Source: Xenorhabdus szentirmaii DSM 16338
GTDB lineage: Bacteria; Pseudomonadota; Gammaproteobacteria; Enterobacterales; Enterobacteriaceae
DNA: 64,000 bases
NCBI RefSeq assembly: GCF_002632585.1
Contig: NZ_NIBV01000001.1
Span: 364,067 to 428,066 of the forward strand
Direction of reading: 5' to 3'
Shown: positions 43,237-53,287 of the stretch, one piece after another
How the letters are laid out: each line of letters opens with the position of its first letter
Numbering within the stretch: position 1 is the stretch's first letter
Made by a program: the position numbers and the translations under genes
The notes under the pieces: generated by a model
Seen by the model: the letters and a program-made list of their open reading frames with translations, nothing else
The model's database searches: none
What the model was told of the DNA's origin: nothing

Positions 43237-44514
43237 ATGAAATTAGAAACGCTCTCCATCCATGCAGGTTATTCACCCGAACCAACAACCAACGCCGTCG
43301 CTGTTCCCATTTACCAGACAACATCCTATTCTTTTGATGATTCACAGCATGGCGCCGATCTGTTTGGCTTAAAAAAAGAAGGCAATATTTATTCCCGTAT
43401 CATGAACCCGACCAATGATGTATTGGAGAAACGCATTACCGCTTTGGAAGGAGGCGTTGGCGCGCTTGCGGTTGCCTCCGGCATGGCCGCCATAACCTAT
43501 GCTGTCCAGACTATTGCCAGTGTAGGTGATAACATCATTGCCATAGCAAAACTCTATGGCGGAACTTATAACCTGATGGCACATTCATTCCCCGCAATGG
43601 GAATTGAAACACGTTTTGCTGATCACGACGATCTGGTCACCATTGAAGCGATGATTGATGGAAAAACCAAGGCCCTATTTTGTGAATCCATCACTAACCC
43701 AGCCGGGCACATTGTCGATATTCAGGCCATCGCCGATATCGCCCATAAGCACGGCATCCCGCTCATTGTTGATAATACTGTAGCGACCCCTTATTTATGC
43801 CGCCCGTTTGAGCACGGTGCAGATATCGTCATTTATTCCCTGACTAAATACATTGGTGGTCATGGTACTTCCATGGGGGGCATGATTGTTGATTCCGGTA
43901 AATTCCCCTGGGCGGAGCATCAAGATCGTTTTGCCATTATGTGTACTCCCGATCCCTCCTACCACGGGATCATCTATACCGAATATTTTGGCATGGCAGC
44001 CTTTATTGCCCGCTGTCGTCTCGGGCCATTGCGGAGCACAGGTGCGGCCTTGTCTCCTTTCAACACATTCTTAATCCTACAGGGCCTTGAAACATTGGCA
44101 CTTCGGATGGAACGCCATACTGAGAACGCCCTGAAAGTTGCACAGTATCTGGAACAGCACCCACAAGTTTCATGGGTGAAATATGCCGGCCTACCTACAC
44201 ATCCGGAATATAATCTTGCCGTTCGTTATATGGGCGGAAAACCCGCAGCTATCCTCTCTTTCGGTATCAAAGGCGGGGAAGAAGCAGGAAGACGTTTTAT
44301 TGATGCCCTGCAATTAATTGTGCGTCTGGTCAACATTGGTGATGCGAAATCATTGGCCTGTCATCCGGCCTCAACAACACACAGCCAGTTGAATGATGAA
44401 GAAATGGTGAAAGCTGGCGTATCCCGTGATTTAGTCCGCCTTTCTATTGGGATTGAGCATAGCGACGATATTATTGCCGACCTCATGCAAGCACTTGAAG
44501 CAGCCAAGATTTAG
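43237..44514 (+). CDS. metY: O-acetylhomoserine sulfhydrylase (MetY-like)
   Basis: PLP enzyme of the Cys/Met metabolism family, forming homocysteine from O-acetylhomoserine and sulfide. The ATG at 43237 follows AAGGA; 425 residues, the length typical of MetY rather than the shorter MetB/MetC (about 390). Motifs: TLSIHAGYSPEPTTNAVAVP, YSRIMNPTNDVLEKR, VASGMAAITYAVQ, the PLP-binding lysine in YSLTKYIGGHG, and SLACHPASTTHSQL. Enterobacteria usually succinylate homoserine, so MetY here may recycle sulfide or use another homoserine ester (inference). Confidence 0.92.
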   Translation: MKLETLSIHAGYSPEPTTNAVAVPIYQTTSYSFDDSQHGADLFGLKKEGNIYSRIMNPTNDVLEKRITALEGGVGALAVASGMAAITYAVQTIASVGDNIIAIAKLYGGTYNLMAHSFPAMGIETRFADHDDLVTIEAMIDGKTKALFCESITNPAGHIVDIQAIADIAHKHGIPLIVDNTVATPYLCRPFEHGADIVIYSLTKYIGGHGTSMGGMIVDSGKFPWAEHQDRFAIMCTPDPSYHGIIYTEYFGMAAFIARCRLGPLRSTGAALSPFNTFLILQGLETLALRMERHTENALKVAQYLEQHPQVSWVKYAGLPTHPEYNLAVRYMGGKPAAILSFGIKGGEEAGRRFIDALQLIVRLVNIGDAKSLACHPASTTHSQLNDEEMVKAGVSRDLVRLSIGIEHSDDIIADLMQALEAAKI

Positions 44515-44545
44515 ATAACCATCTGTATTTATTTTATTTATCCTA

Positions 44546-44573
44546 TTTGGTGGTCATTTCCATGACCACCAAA
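44546..44573 (+). terminator. Hairpin terminator after metY
   Basis: Perfect 12-bp stem TTTGGTGGTCAT / ATGACCACCAAA with a 4-nt loop, 32 bp beyond the stop codon. The following sequence lacks a strong T-run. Confidence 0.75.
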
Positions 44574-45152
44574 CGCAATCATCAACGATTAAATATCTTG
44601 TCTATCCACTGGATAAAACAATGCTGGTGCTAAGAAAGGCCAAAGCATGAGAAAAACATCGATATTCATGGTGATATTCAAAAGAAGATGTCTCAGGTTA
44701 TTTTTGTGCCTCTCTGTTAAACCTGAAAGTTATTAACCATTTTCCCCATGCTCTCTCTTTTTAGGATGCATTAGTGTTTTTTCATAATTATAAATGTAAC
44801 TAAAATATATCTTATTGAATAATATCTTCTTATAATCTCACTTTAATTTTAATATTGTTTTAAACGTTTAAAAAATTCATCCAATATGATTTTTTTAGAT
44901 TTATTCTGGCAATATTCAAATGTTGCGCCATAATATTTATATACAGCTCACATTAATATAAGCAACCCCAAGCGTATTTTTTAAATACGGGAATAACCCA
45001 ACATATCCATTGAGTATGTTTTATACCATTAATAAAACACATATTATTAATGATTGGGATTTGTTTAATAGATTCATGCTCTCATTATCATTAAAAAACT
45101 ACAGGTTAATTAAAATTATTATTTTATTTGTTGTTTTTAGAAGGAGATTTTA
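44574..45152. promoter_or_regulatory. AT-rich region upstream of the 369-aa gene and Rhs toxin
   Basis: About 580 bp, extremely AT-rich, no gene seen. Probably an H-NS-silenced-type control region for the toxin locus (inference). An AAGGAG box lies just before the next ATG. Confidence 0.5.
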
Positions 45153-46262
45153 ATGAACACACAGCAAAAAAATAACGGCTCAGATAAAATATCTGGATTA
45201 CCTACCTTTAATCTTATCTTGGCTGATGGAAGCAGAGAAGGTCACTTGTTCGCCAATGGCAATATGCAAGTTGGGGTCGTTATTAATATAATAGCGACTA
45301 CGGCCATGGCCGAAAAGCCAATATTTTTATCGCCTGAACAATTAGATTCTATTGAATTAATTGATAAAATTACACACGAAAAATTACCGATTGAGTGGGA
45401 ATACGACTCTGAAGAAAACGGTTATTTACACCAGATACCAATCTCACACACCGGAGCCAGAGACGCTCATTTACACTCTGGCAAAAATTTAAGCAGTAAT
45501 GCCGAAGCGCCTCAGCAGAAAATTTATTGGTTGAAAACAAAAAAAATCGGCACTATTACAATAACAGCACGAGTGACATTAGATGGAAAAACATTTTCAG
45601 CCGATGATATGGCGCATACGGGGTCACACCTTGTCATTACAAGCTATAAACCCATCGTTTATCACGCTGATAATTTTGAATTCATCACTGAAAAGTCGGT
45701 CGCCAATGGCACATATGACGTTAAGCTACACTCTGATCAATCAACTCCTGGACCACCTGGGCATAACATAATAAATAGGATTAATCACCTGCCATGGATT
45801 CAAAATAATTATTATATTATTCCCAAAAAAGAGAGCGGGTATCCAGTGCATGATATTGGAGAGATCCGAAATACCATAAATGATAATAATCCTACTCAAT
45901 ATGATTACCGAAGATTTACCCATCATACACGAGCGGAGCACCTTTATCTCTGGTTTCTTTGGGGACAATATAGTGCCAAGAGGACGGCTGGCGCTGATTA
46001 TCGGCATTTCTTCAATTACGAACGCTGGAATAAGAAAGAGGTTACTCTGGACGCAACTCCGCAAGTGGAGATAACCACAACACCACGCGTCGATGTGGTT
46101 AGTTTAAGTCGGCTTTATTTCGAAAGCCCATACCCAGGTTTTTGGGTAGATGAATCTAATCAAATTCCACAATTCAAATTACATGATATCTATGGTAATG
46201 AATCAGTTGTTCTAAAAATTATCATGGATGATGCAGACACTTTTCATCTTCAAGAAGGTTGA
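45153..46262 (+). CDS. Protein of unknown function upstream of the Rhs toxin (369 aa)
   Basis: A 369-residue protein without signal peptide or membrane segment, preceded by a strong AAGGAG box. The N-terminal half is beta-rich with an Ig-like feel (VVINIIATTAM, ITITARVTLDGKTFSADDMA). The C-terminal half is rich in His, Tyr and Asn (DYRRFTHHTRAEHLYLWFLWG). No family recognised. It shares the same kind of Shine-Dalgarno with the Rhs gene 264 bp downstream; a hairpin lies between them. It may be a co-expressed accessory of the toxin (inference). Confidence 0.7.
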   Translation: MNTQQKNNGSDKISGLPTFNLILADGSREGHLFANGNMQVGVVINIIATTAMAEKPIFLSPEQLDSIELIDKITHEKLPIEWEYDSEENGYLHQIPISHTGARDAHLHSGKNLSSNAEAPQQKIYWLKTKKIGTITITARVTLDGKTFSADDMAHTGSHLVITSYKPIVYHADNFEFITEKSVANGTYDVKLHSDQSTPGPPGHNIINRINHLPWIQNNYYIIPKKESGYPVHDIGEIRNTINDNNPTQYDYRRFTHHTRAEHLYLWFLWGQYSAKRTAGADYRHFFNYERWNKKEVTLDATPQVEITTTPRVDVVSLSRLYFESPYPGFWVDESNQIPQFKLHDIYGNESVVLKIIMDDADTFHLQEG

Positions 46263-46281
46263 ACAGTATATTTCCGATGAA

Positions 46282-46316
46282 TTTCAAGTTACCGTTTTAT
46301 TGACGGTAACTTGAAA
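46282..46316. terminator. Strong hairpin between the 369-aa gene and the Rhs gene
   Basis: Perfect 14-bp stem TTTCAAGTTACCGT / ACGGTAACTTGAAA with a 7-nt loop. No T-run follows, so it may be a partial terminator or an mRNA-stability hairpin. Confidence 0.65.
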
Positions 46317-46525
46317 GAAAACCGAGATAAATTATTTTTTATATTTCAGCAGGTAAATAATAGGAATAATAAAAATAGCATTATATTCCCATCACTGTCC
46401 TTTAGCTGTAAATATTATTTAACATTTTGCCTGATTCTAGAACACTATTTATGTGTGAGATTTATTGTCATTGAATACAGAATTTTCTGACTGCCAGATA
46501 TTTTCTTCTTAATAAGGAGATAAAA

Positions 46526-49500
46526 ATGAGTAATACTTTTTTCTCCCAGGCGACTAATTTTCAAAGTTCAGCGGCGGGTAGCGTCGATCCGCGTACTGGG
46601 CTGTTTAATTATATGATGCCGGTAGCACACCTTATCGGTAATCATCGTCTTGGTCCAGAGCAAATTTTTACGCTAACGTATAGTCCCTTAAATGGGGAAA
46701 ATCAGGGCCTTGGCATTGGTTTCTCTCTGGGACTCACTAAATATGACGCCAAAAAACGACTGTTGGTGCTCTCCACAGGCGAGCAATATAAGGTGATTGA
46801 AACGGATGAATATGTCTCTTTAAAACAATATAAACAAGATGTAATTCGGTTTGAAAAGGACGCTAAGCAAAATGTTTATCGGGTGATCCATAAATCCGGC
46901 CTGATAGAGATCCTCACGGGGCCTCAAAATACCTATAACGTGAAAGTGCCCATTAAAATAGTTAATCCGCTGGGGTACAGCCTGAAACTGGACTGGAGTT
47001 ATAGAACGGAGGCGGTCCCCCGACTTGAGACGATATCAGACGAAAAGCAGACAAAGAAACTGTTGCTCAAGATCCATTATGAAACCAGCCGCTATACCCA
47101 GATCACCGTCTGGCCTGAATCCTCGGAATCATATGATATCCGGTTAATCTTTAATAATGACAAAACCACCCGGATTTATAATGAGACAAGTGACCAGACG
47201 CTGGGCTGGACGCTGGAATATGACTCCGATACTGGCTTTTTAAGCCGGATTTCATCTCCGACTGGTTTCACTGAATTTGTGGAATACGATAGTGATGGCC
47301 ATCTCTTTCCCGAAGAGGCCCGTCTATCCCCTTTGCCTTATGTAACTCGGTACACACAACGTACAAAGCAACACCCTGATATTGTCAGGGAATATGAATA
47401 TACCGAATCTAATTTTCTGGGCTATGGAAGTAACGAAAGCTGGGATAAAGATGACGATTATCTCTATGGTGTCATGAGAACGTATCACTATGGCTCAACG
47501 GAACGCTGGAATAATGGCCACGAGAAGCGCAGCATTACCCGACGTTACAATAACTATCATTTGCTGGTTTCAGAAAATGTGCAACAACATGGCTGCCAAC
47601 GGCAGCACGAGACGGAATATTATGCCAAGGTCGGGCAAACCTTTGAGGAGCAGGATGCGTACTTTCAGCTACCACGCAGCGCAACAGTGCGTTTTATCAG
47701 CGACCGCGGCCAGAGAGAGGAAATAACCCAAACAGAGTTTGATGATGCCGGCAACCCCACCCACCAGACTGCTCCGGACGGCACTCTGACGGTGTGGAAA
47801 TACTATCATGCAAAGGATGAAGACGAAAAAGAAGAAGATGGTCATTGCCCGGTAGATCCACACGGGTTTGTGCGTTATGTCAAATCCAAAACGGTCACGC
47901 CGCCACGGGTAAACGGTTATGACGATGTACCGGTCCATCAGGTGCGCTACCGTTATGATCCTTTATCCACACGCCCTGGCAGCCAGAGCGATTATGCGGT
48001 CGTTTGTACCCGGCAAGAGATATACAGTAACAGCCAGTTACTTCACACGCGCCAGACCCAGTATGTGGATAATGTGGCGTCTCCCCACCACGGACGGTTA
48101 GCATCCATCACAGAGACTGTGCATAACGGGTCAGACACCCACCCAACCGCTACCACTTCGCACTGGACAAGCCAGAAAACCTTCACTTATACCCTGGAAG
48201 AAGGCAAATTGCAGACTACCGCGAAATGGCGTGGGCATGATGGTGTTACCACCATCGGAACGCAGGTTAAATCGTGTGTCAGTGGCAAGGTGCTGCACGA
48301 AACAGATCCACAAGGTTGTACCGTACATTTTGACTACGATAGCATCGGGCGCCTGCTGAAACAGGTGAATAATGCCGGTACCCGTTTTGCCCGGACGGTA
48401 ATGCTGTATACCTATCATATTGAACCCTCCGGGACGACCACGACGACCCAGCAGGATGTCTGGGGCAACCAATCCCAAATCCGGTTTGACGGACAAGGAA
48501 AACCCTATCAACGGAAAATACGGGAGAAAAATCAGGACTGGCACCCAGTGTCTGACATCGAGTATGACGGCTGGGGACGGTTAATGGCCCAAAACGATCA
48601 TGACTGGTTGCCCATAAACCCCGATCAGGAACAAGCCGAACTCGTTTCCAGCCAGCAACAGATCACCTACGACGACTGGGGGCAGCGTTGCCTGGTAACG
48701 GATGGGACAGGCAAACGGGTACGGCAGGATTACGATCCGATATTCCTGACAGTCCGCAACACCATGGAAGCGGATGGCCTGCATTTCGGCTACTCGGAAA
48801 CAGTCTATAATCTGCAACACCAGCCACTGACGTTAACCCAGTATGGCAGTCAGGGTAACCCACTGAGTCAGCAGCATTACCAGTATGATGGGCTGGGACG
48901 CTTACGGGCCACCGTGGATGAACTGGAACAGAAAACAGAATACACCTATGACGTATTTAACCGGATATCGGCAGTCCGGCACAGTGATGGGACAGTCATC
49001 CGGAAACGCTATGCACCCTTCAGCACCGACAGCCTGCTGACACACATTGAGGTTGACGGAAAGGTTCTGGGGCAACGTGAATTTGACAGCCTGGGCCGGA
49101 TAATAAAGACCTCCGTCGGCAGCCGCTCCCACTACGCCAGCTATAAGGGCAGTTTGCCTGTACCGGAGACAATTACCAATGCGCTTGGGCAAACCATACA
49201 CTATCAGCATGATCCCCAGCAGGGTTACGCACTCACTCAGGTGAAATCAGCGGATATTAAACAGCATTTTACTTATGACGCCAATACCGGGGCCATGAGC
49301 CAGGCGGTGTCGGCACAGCAGATGTCCCATGCATTCAAATATACGCCGGCGGGTCAGTTACAACAGGAAGCCGTGCATTTTGATGATACCGGCACAGCAC
49401 GGCACACTGAGTATACTTATTCCCCTGCCGGAAAGCCGACGGCATATCGAGATGTCACTGGGCAACTCCATCGGTTGCGTTTTGACAAACATGGACGCCC

Positions 49501-51583
49501 GGTTGAAACGGCTGACGATATGATTAGCGTAACCTGTCGCTATGACGCCGCCAGTCGGATGAACAGCTGGACAGTGCATGACAAAGCAAACAACCAGCAA
49601 CTGACCACGACCCTGACATGGGATGATTTTGGGCGGGAAACCGAACGCCGGATCGAAACCGGTGCGGAAGTGCTGACGCTGGAACAAACCTATACGATCA
49701 CGAATCAATTGGCGAGCCGGATCACCCGTTCCCAGCAGGGCGGGCTGTTGCGCCAAGAAAACTACACCTATGATGTTGCCCGGCGCTGGTTAACGGAATA
49801 TCAATGCACAGGAATAGAGTGTCCGCAGGATGCCTATGGCATGACCCTGACCCGTCAGCAGTTTACCTATGACAAACTGGGCAATATCCTGACCTGCGTG
49901 ACAACGCTGTTGGACGGCAGCAATGATACGACGATATTCAGTTATCACCCTTCAGATCCCTGCCAGTTGCAGCAAATCACTCACACGCATCCGGGATATC
50001 CGCCGGTTATCACACTGGTTTATGATAAGGCCGGCAGGTTGATTCGGGATGAAGCGGGGCGTGAACTTACCTACGACAGTCTGGGCCGGCTGACCTTAGT
50101 GACACAGGGAGAGCACACCAACCGTTATGGGTATGATGTGGCTGGCCGGCTGGCGTTGCAACAGCTGGGCAACGAACAAACCCATGAACTGTACTATCAA
50201 GGCACGCTCCGGGTAGCAGAAATAGTACGTGAAAGCGGGGATGAAATCCGGCTGGTACAGGCAAACGGGGCACCGGCAGCGGCATTAACCGGACAGGGCG
50301 CGTATTTGCTGGGTACAGACGGGCAAGGCAATGTGCTGATGAGTCAACAGAAAGCAAATCCTCTGGCCCGTTATCGCTATACTCCGTATGGGCAGCAGGC
50401 GGCAGAATCACGTAATCCCGCGCTACCCGCTTATGTCGGTGAACGATCAGATCCGGTGGGTGGCAGCTATCATCTGGGGAATGGTTATCGTTCGTATAAT
50501 CCGGTCCTGATGCGGTTTACGGCACCGGACAGTTTAAGTCCGTTCGGTGCCGGCGGGCTGAATCCATACGCCTATTGCCTGGGCGACCCTATCAACCGAC
50601 ATGATCCGAGCGGGCATATAAGTGTGGGCAGTATACTGGGCATTGTGTTTGGTACAATCGGCATGATAATAGGGCTGGCAGCCGCAATCCCGACGGGTGG
50701 GGCCTCCCTGAGTATCGGGGCAGCCATTGTCGCGGGCGTGGGTTTTCTGGGGGATGCCACAGGCATTGCCAGTGCGGCAACGGAAGAGAGTAATCCACAG
50801 GCATCCGCAATCCTGAACTGGGTATCTCTCGGATTGGGTGCCGTGAGCCTGGGAAGTGCATTACTTGGCGGGTTGGCTCGGGGTATGCGAAAAACCGGGG
50901 AGCAACTGGAACGCAGTTTCTCTTCAGGTCTGAGTGGTCGGGGCGGGATGATTGCAGGCGGCAGTGAAGCCTATGCAACAGGTTCTCGCGCTCTCAGAGA
51001 AACAAGGTACGTCCACTCTTTCAGAGAAATAAGAAACTTAGCGGGTCGTGATATTGTGGAAAACCTGGGTAGCCATCAGGTAAGTAATATTGAGGTTAAT
51101 TTGACGACTCTCGGTAATGCGGTTCCGGCTGAAAGGTACAGTTCTGTTTACGGTGATTTTTTAAAATTAGGTTTTTGGGAAAGTTCCCCAGGAAATAATC
51201 TATGGAAAATAGATAACTCTACTCCCATAAGCATTCTTACTGGCCAAAGTACTCATGTAAATATAACCAATGATATTTATCTCAAGTTATATGGTCAATT
51301 TGTTACCGAGCATAGTCCAGTAACACACGTTACCATGATTAATTCATTACGCTCAGCTATTGATTTTCAGGTAGCAAGTGGAGTGCATTTTGATATTAAT
51401 ACGATGACAAAAATGCAACAATTATGGGGATACACTGGATATAGTGGTACATTTAAAGATTGGTTAACCACTGAAATGACACTTAGATTTTCGACCAGAG
51501 AACAAGATATACAACAACTCTCAAATATGATAATTATTCAGGAACCAAATAGCCTGAGTATTATGTACAATCAATTTTTTTAG
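46526..51583 (+). CDS. Rhs/YD-repeat polymorphic toxin (1685 aa)
   Basis: Large YD-repeat protein of the insecticidal Rhs type. The N-terminus (SQATNFQSSAAGSVDPRTGLF, LTYSPLNGENQGLGIGFSLG) is of the class lacking PAAR. Many YD repeats follow (YDxxGRL patterns: HFDYDSIGRLL, YQYDGLGRLR, FTYDKLGNIL). The Rhs core ends near residue 1365 (YHLGNGYRSYNPVLMRFTAPDSL, NPYAYCLGDPINRHDPSGH). Then come a glycine/alanine-rich hydrophobic stretch (about 1368-1445) and a unique, AT-richer C-terminal domain (about 1490-1685), the presumed toxin, which I cannot assign. The C-terminal tip should be cleaved inside the Rhs shell. No immunity gene follows on the same strand. Confidence 0.92.
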   Translation: MSNTFFSQATNFQSSAAGSVDPRTGLFNYMMPVAHLIGNHRLGPEQIFTLTYSPLNGENQGLGIGFSLGLTKYDAKKRLLVLSTGEQYKVIETDEYVSLKQYKQDVIRFEKDAKQNVYRVIHKSGLIEILTGPQNTYNVKVPIKIVNPLGYSLKLDWSYRTEAVPRLETISDEKQTKKLLLKIHYETSRYTQITVWPESSESYDIRLIFNNDKTTRIYNETSDQTLGWTLEYDSDTGFLSRISSPTGFTEFVEYDSDGHLFPEEARLSPLPYVTRYTQRTKQHPDIVREYEYTESNFLGYGSNESWDKDDDYLYGVMRTYHYGSTERWNNGHEKRSITRRYNNYHLLVSENVQQHGCQRQHETEYYAKVGQTFEEQDAYFQLPRSATVRFISDRGQREEITQTEFDDAGNPTHQTAPDGTLTVWKYYHAKDEDEKEEDGHCPVDPHGFVRYVKSKTVTPPRVNGYDDVPVHQVRYRYDPLSTRPGSQSDYAVVCTRQEIYSNSQLLHTRQTQYVDNVASPHHGRLASITETVHNGSDTHPTATTSHWTSQKTFTYTLEEGKLQTTAKWRGHDGVTTIGTQVKSCVSGKVLHETDPQGCTVHFDYDSIGRLLKQVNNAGTRFARTVMLYTYHIEPSGTTTTTQQDVWGNQSQIRFDGQGKPYQRKIREKNQDWHPVSDIEYDGWGRLMAQNDHDWLPINPDQEQAELVSSQQQITYDDWGQRCLVTDGTGKRVRQDYDPIFLTVRNTMEADGLHFGYSETVYNLQHQPLTLTQYGSQGNPLSQQHYQYDGLGRLRATVDELEQKTEYTYDVFNRISAVRHSDGTVIRKRYAPFSTDSLLTHIEVDGKVLGQREFDSLGRIIKTSVGSRSHYASYKGSLPVPETITNALGQTIHYQHDPQQGYALTQVKSADIKQHFTYDANTGAMSQAVSAQQMSHAFKYTPAGQLQQEAVHFDDTGTARHTEYTYSPAGKPTAYRDVTGQLHRLRFDKHGRPVETADDMISVTCRYDAASRMNSWTVHDKANNQQLTTTLTWDDFGRETERRIETGAEVLTLEQTYTITNQLASRITRSQQGGLLRQENYTYDVARRWLTEYQCTGIECPQDAYGMTLTRQQFTYDKLGNILTCVTTLLDGSNDTTIFSYHPSDPCQLQQITHTHPGYPPVITLVYDKAGRLIRDEAGRELTYDSLGRLTLVTQGEHTNRYGYDVAGRLALQQLGNEQTHELYYQGTLRVAEIVRESGDEIRLVQANGAPAAALTGQGAYLLGTDGQGNVLMSQQKANPLARYRYTPYGQQAAESRNPALPAYVGERSDPVGGSYHLGNGYRSYNPVLMRFTAPDSLSPFGAGGLNPYAYCLGDPINRHDPSGHISVGSILGIVFGTIGMIIGLAAAIPTGGASLSIGAAIVAGVGFLGDATGIASAATEESNPQASAILNWVSLGLGAVSLGSALLGGLARGMRKTGEQLERSFSSGLSGRGGMIAGGSEAYATGSRALRETRYVHSFREIRNLAGRDIVENLGSHQVSNIEVNLTTLGNAVPAERYSSVYGDFLKLGFWESSPGNNLWKIDNSTPISILTGQSTHVNITNDIYLKLYGQFVTEHSPVTHVTMINSLRSAIDFQVASGVHFDINTMTKMQQLWGYTGYSGTFKDWLTTEMTLRFSTREQDIQQLSNMIIIQEPNSLSIMYNQFF

Positions 51584-51645
51584 TTTTTAATACCTCCTTT
51601 ATTTAAAGGTATTATATCCAATAGACTTATTTCAGTAACTTTAAT

Positions 51646-51691
51646 CAAGCGCAATTCGTTATTTTATTTTTAGATAATGGTATTGCGCTTG
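51646..51691. terminator. Bidirectional terminator downstream of the Rhs gene
   Basis: Perfect 10-bp stem CAAGCGCAAT / ATTGCGCTTG with a T-rich 26-nt loop, between the convergent Rhs gene and the frameshifted gene at 51752. A weaker AATACCT/AGGTATT hairpin lies at 51589-51613. Confidence 0.75.
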
Positions 51692-51751
51692 TTATTTAAG
51701 ATCTGAGCTCTGAATATCGGCGTTTTACGGTATATAGGATAAAATAAAAAA

Positions 51752-52110
51752 TCACTCGACCAGCATTTCTCTCAAACGCTGCCAATCTTTTGCCAGATAT
51801 TGACGTAAAAAATATAATCTCAGTCTTGTTCTTATTTTCTCTATCACACTTTCTGTCGCCTGTTTTGCTTGCAGTTGCTGGATATCTTGCCAAAGTTGTT
51901 CTTTGTCAAAAAAAGTCCATACGGGAGGAATATAGGCGCCATTCTGTTGGTATAACACACTGGCGCAACCCATTCGAAAAAAATTTTTTCCACATGCTCA
52001 AGTGAAAAATGCTTTACTATCGAAGCAATATTTTCGTAATCCACTTCATTATCGACAAAAATATCTGATAGCGCTTCGCAGAGATCTATATCTTGCAGTT
52101 GCTTATCCAA
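51752..52110 (-). pseudogene. Frameshifted small protein gene (DUF7079-like)
   Basis: A TTG start at 52108-52110 with an excellent AGGAGG box opens MDKQLQDIDLCEALSDIFVD, EVDYENIASIVKHF and so on to WVAPVCYTNRMAP. Around 51932 the frame breaks: the continuation PPVWTFFDKEQLW and the C-terminus LRLYFLRQYLAKDWQRL lie in another frame. Joined, they make about 118 residues resembling DUF7079 as I recall it. The break looks like a single small indel in AATGGCGCCTATATTCC. Sequencing error cannot be excluded. Confidence 0.75.
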
Positions 52111-52492
52111 TGGGGACCTCCTTGTTTGAGATGAGATATCAGCGTGATACCCATTTATTGACTATTGCGCACGTATCGCCTGCTTATCTGGAAAACAGTC
52201 AAGAGCAGTCAGATGACAAAGAGTGAGGTTACCTGACCATTCTGGCGACGGAATTGATGAGGCTGGCAGTAGGAGATCCCGTTTTTCTCTCCGCTAAGAT
52301 AGTCTCATCAAAAGTCATTGTGCTATAGAGGATAGCATTTCGCCAAATTATCATTGACTTGGAATGAAACCATTAAACGTTTTCAACAAATTACAAGAAT
52401 CCCATCGTTAAGCGGATGGGTTAATGAGACAACATCATGTTGCACATTATCGTAGTTGCCTACATCATTTCCTGAGTTATCCACGATAACGT
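52111..52492. other. Region without a confident gene
   Basis: A short plus-strand frame (52110-52226, opening MGTSLFEMRYQRD) continues in frame past its stop as GYLTILATELMRLAVGD, suggesting a decayed coding relic. I cannot name it. The rest shows nothing. Confidence 0.4.
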
Positions 52493-52666
52493 TCAGAGTT
52501 CAGCACACAACCACGCTGGGATAAAAGGATTATCTTCGTGACACTTGCCTATACAAGCCCACCACTGAGCATCCGCTTGATAGGGGGAACAAAAAAGAGC
52601 GCTGGCTTGCATAGGAACAAATAGAAAATAAGACGAACATAGTGCGATTGCCATGTATTTTCTCAT
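52493..52666 (-). CDS. Small secreted cysteine-rich peptide (57 aa)
   Basis: The ATG at 52664-52666 has a strong GGAGGG box, so it is preferred over an upstream start. A typical Sec signal peptide (MRKYMAIALCSSYFLFVPMQASA) is followed by a mature peptide of about 34 residues. Its four Cys residues are spaced C-X11-C-X3-C-X11-C, with Trp-rich content (QWWACIGKC, PAWLCAEL). Two disulfides are likely after export. No family recognised. It could be a bacteriocin-like or host-directed peptide (inference). Confidence 0.65.
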   Translation of the reverse strand: MRKYMAIALCSSYFLFVPMQASALFCSPYQADAQWWACIGKCHEDNPFIPAWLCAEL

Positions 52667-53287
52667 TTTTTTACCCTCCGTTATTACAGATATTATTTTC
52701 CATAACAACGACAAGTTAACTCAACTTCCTGATGTTAAATTAATTTATCCTTTATATGATAGATAAGTAAATATTTATGCCTTTGTCAAACACAGAAATA
52801 ATACCTTTTATAAATAAAACCAATATAATATTATTGCAACTATGCTTTTATACTAAAAAGGAAATATAAGATAATTTATTATATGTTTTTAAATGTATTT
52901 CAGTGACGAACTTGTATTTATTGTCTTTAGGTTTGATGATTTCTGGCTGTCTGGCGTTGAGCTTCATTTGGAAATACTTCGATTGATTGAACCGAATGTT
53001 CTCTCAACGGTGCTTACGTGCCATGGATTTTAAGACGCACGGTGGGATTAGCCAGATAGGCTTTCATTGATTTACTTGGGGTTTGGGGAATATTTTGAAA
53101 AATTAGACAACTACGTAAGTGTAGATGATCGAAGGCCGGACTCGCACATAATGATTAATCCTTTGATTTAAAAATAATAAAAAATAACTTTTAGATAATA
53201 TACCAACACATTAGCTCGTTGATTTTGGGACTGTATCGGGGCAAGAATTGCCTGGGAAGATACTAACAATCAAGCATAACTTTGTCG
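52667..53287. other. AT-rich region with no recognisable gene
   Basis: About 620 bp. Contains GAAGGCCGGACTCGCAC (53135-53152), which recurs with small changes at 55244-55262, and short stretches that look like mobile-element debris. Nothing else can be supported. Confidence 0.4.

Noticed and set aside
52110-52226. Small plus-strand frame beginning MGTSLFEMRYQRD
   Set aside because: Its start coincides with the ribosome site of the opposite-strand gene, it is only 38 residues long, and no family is recognised. Treated as possible debris.
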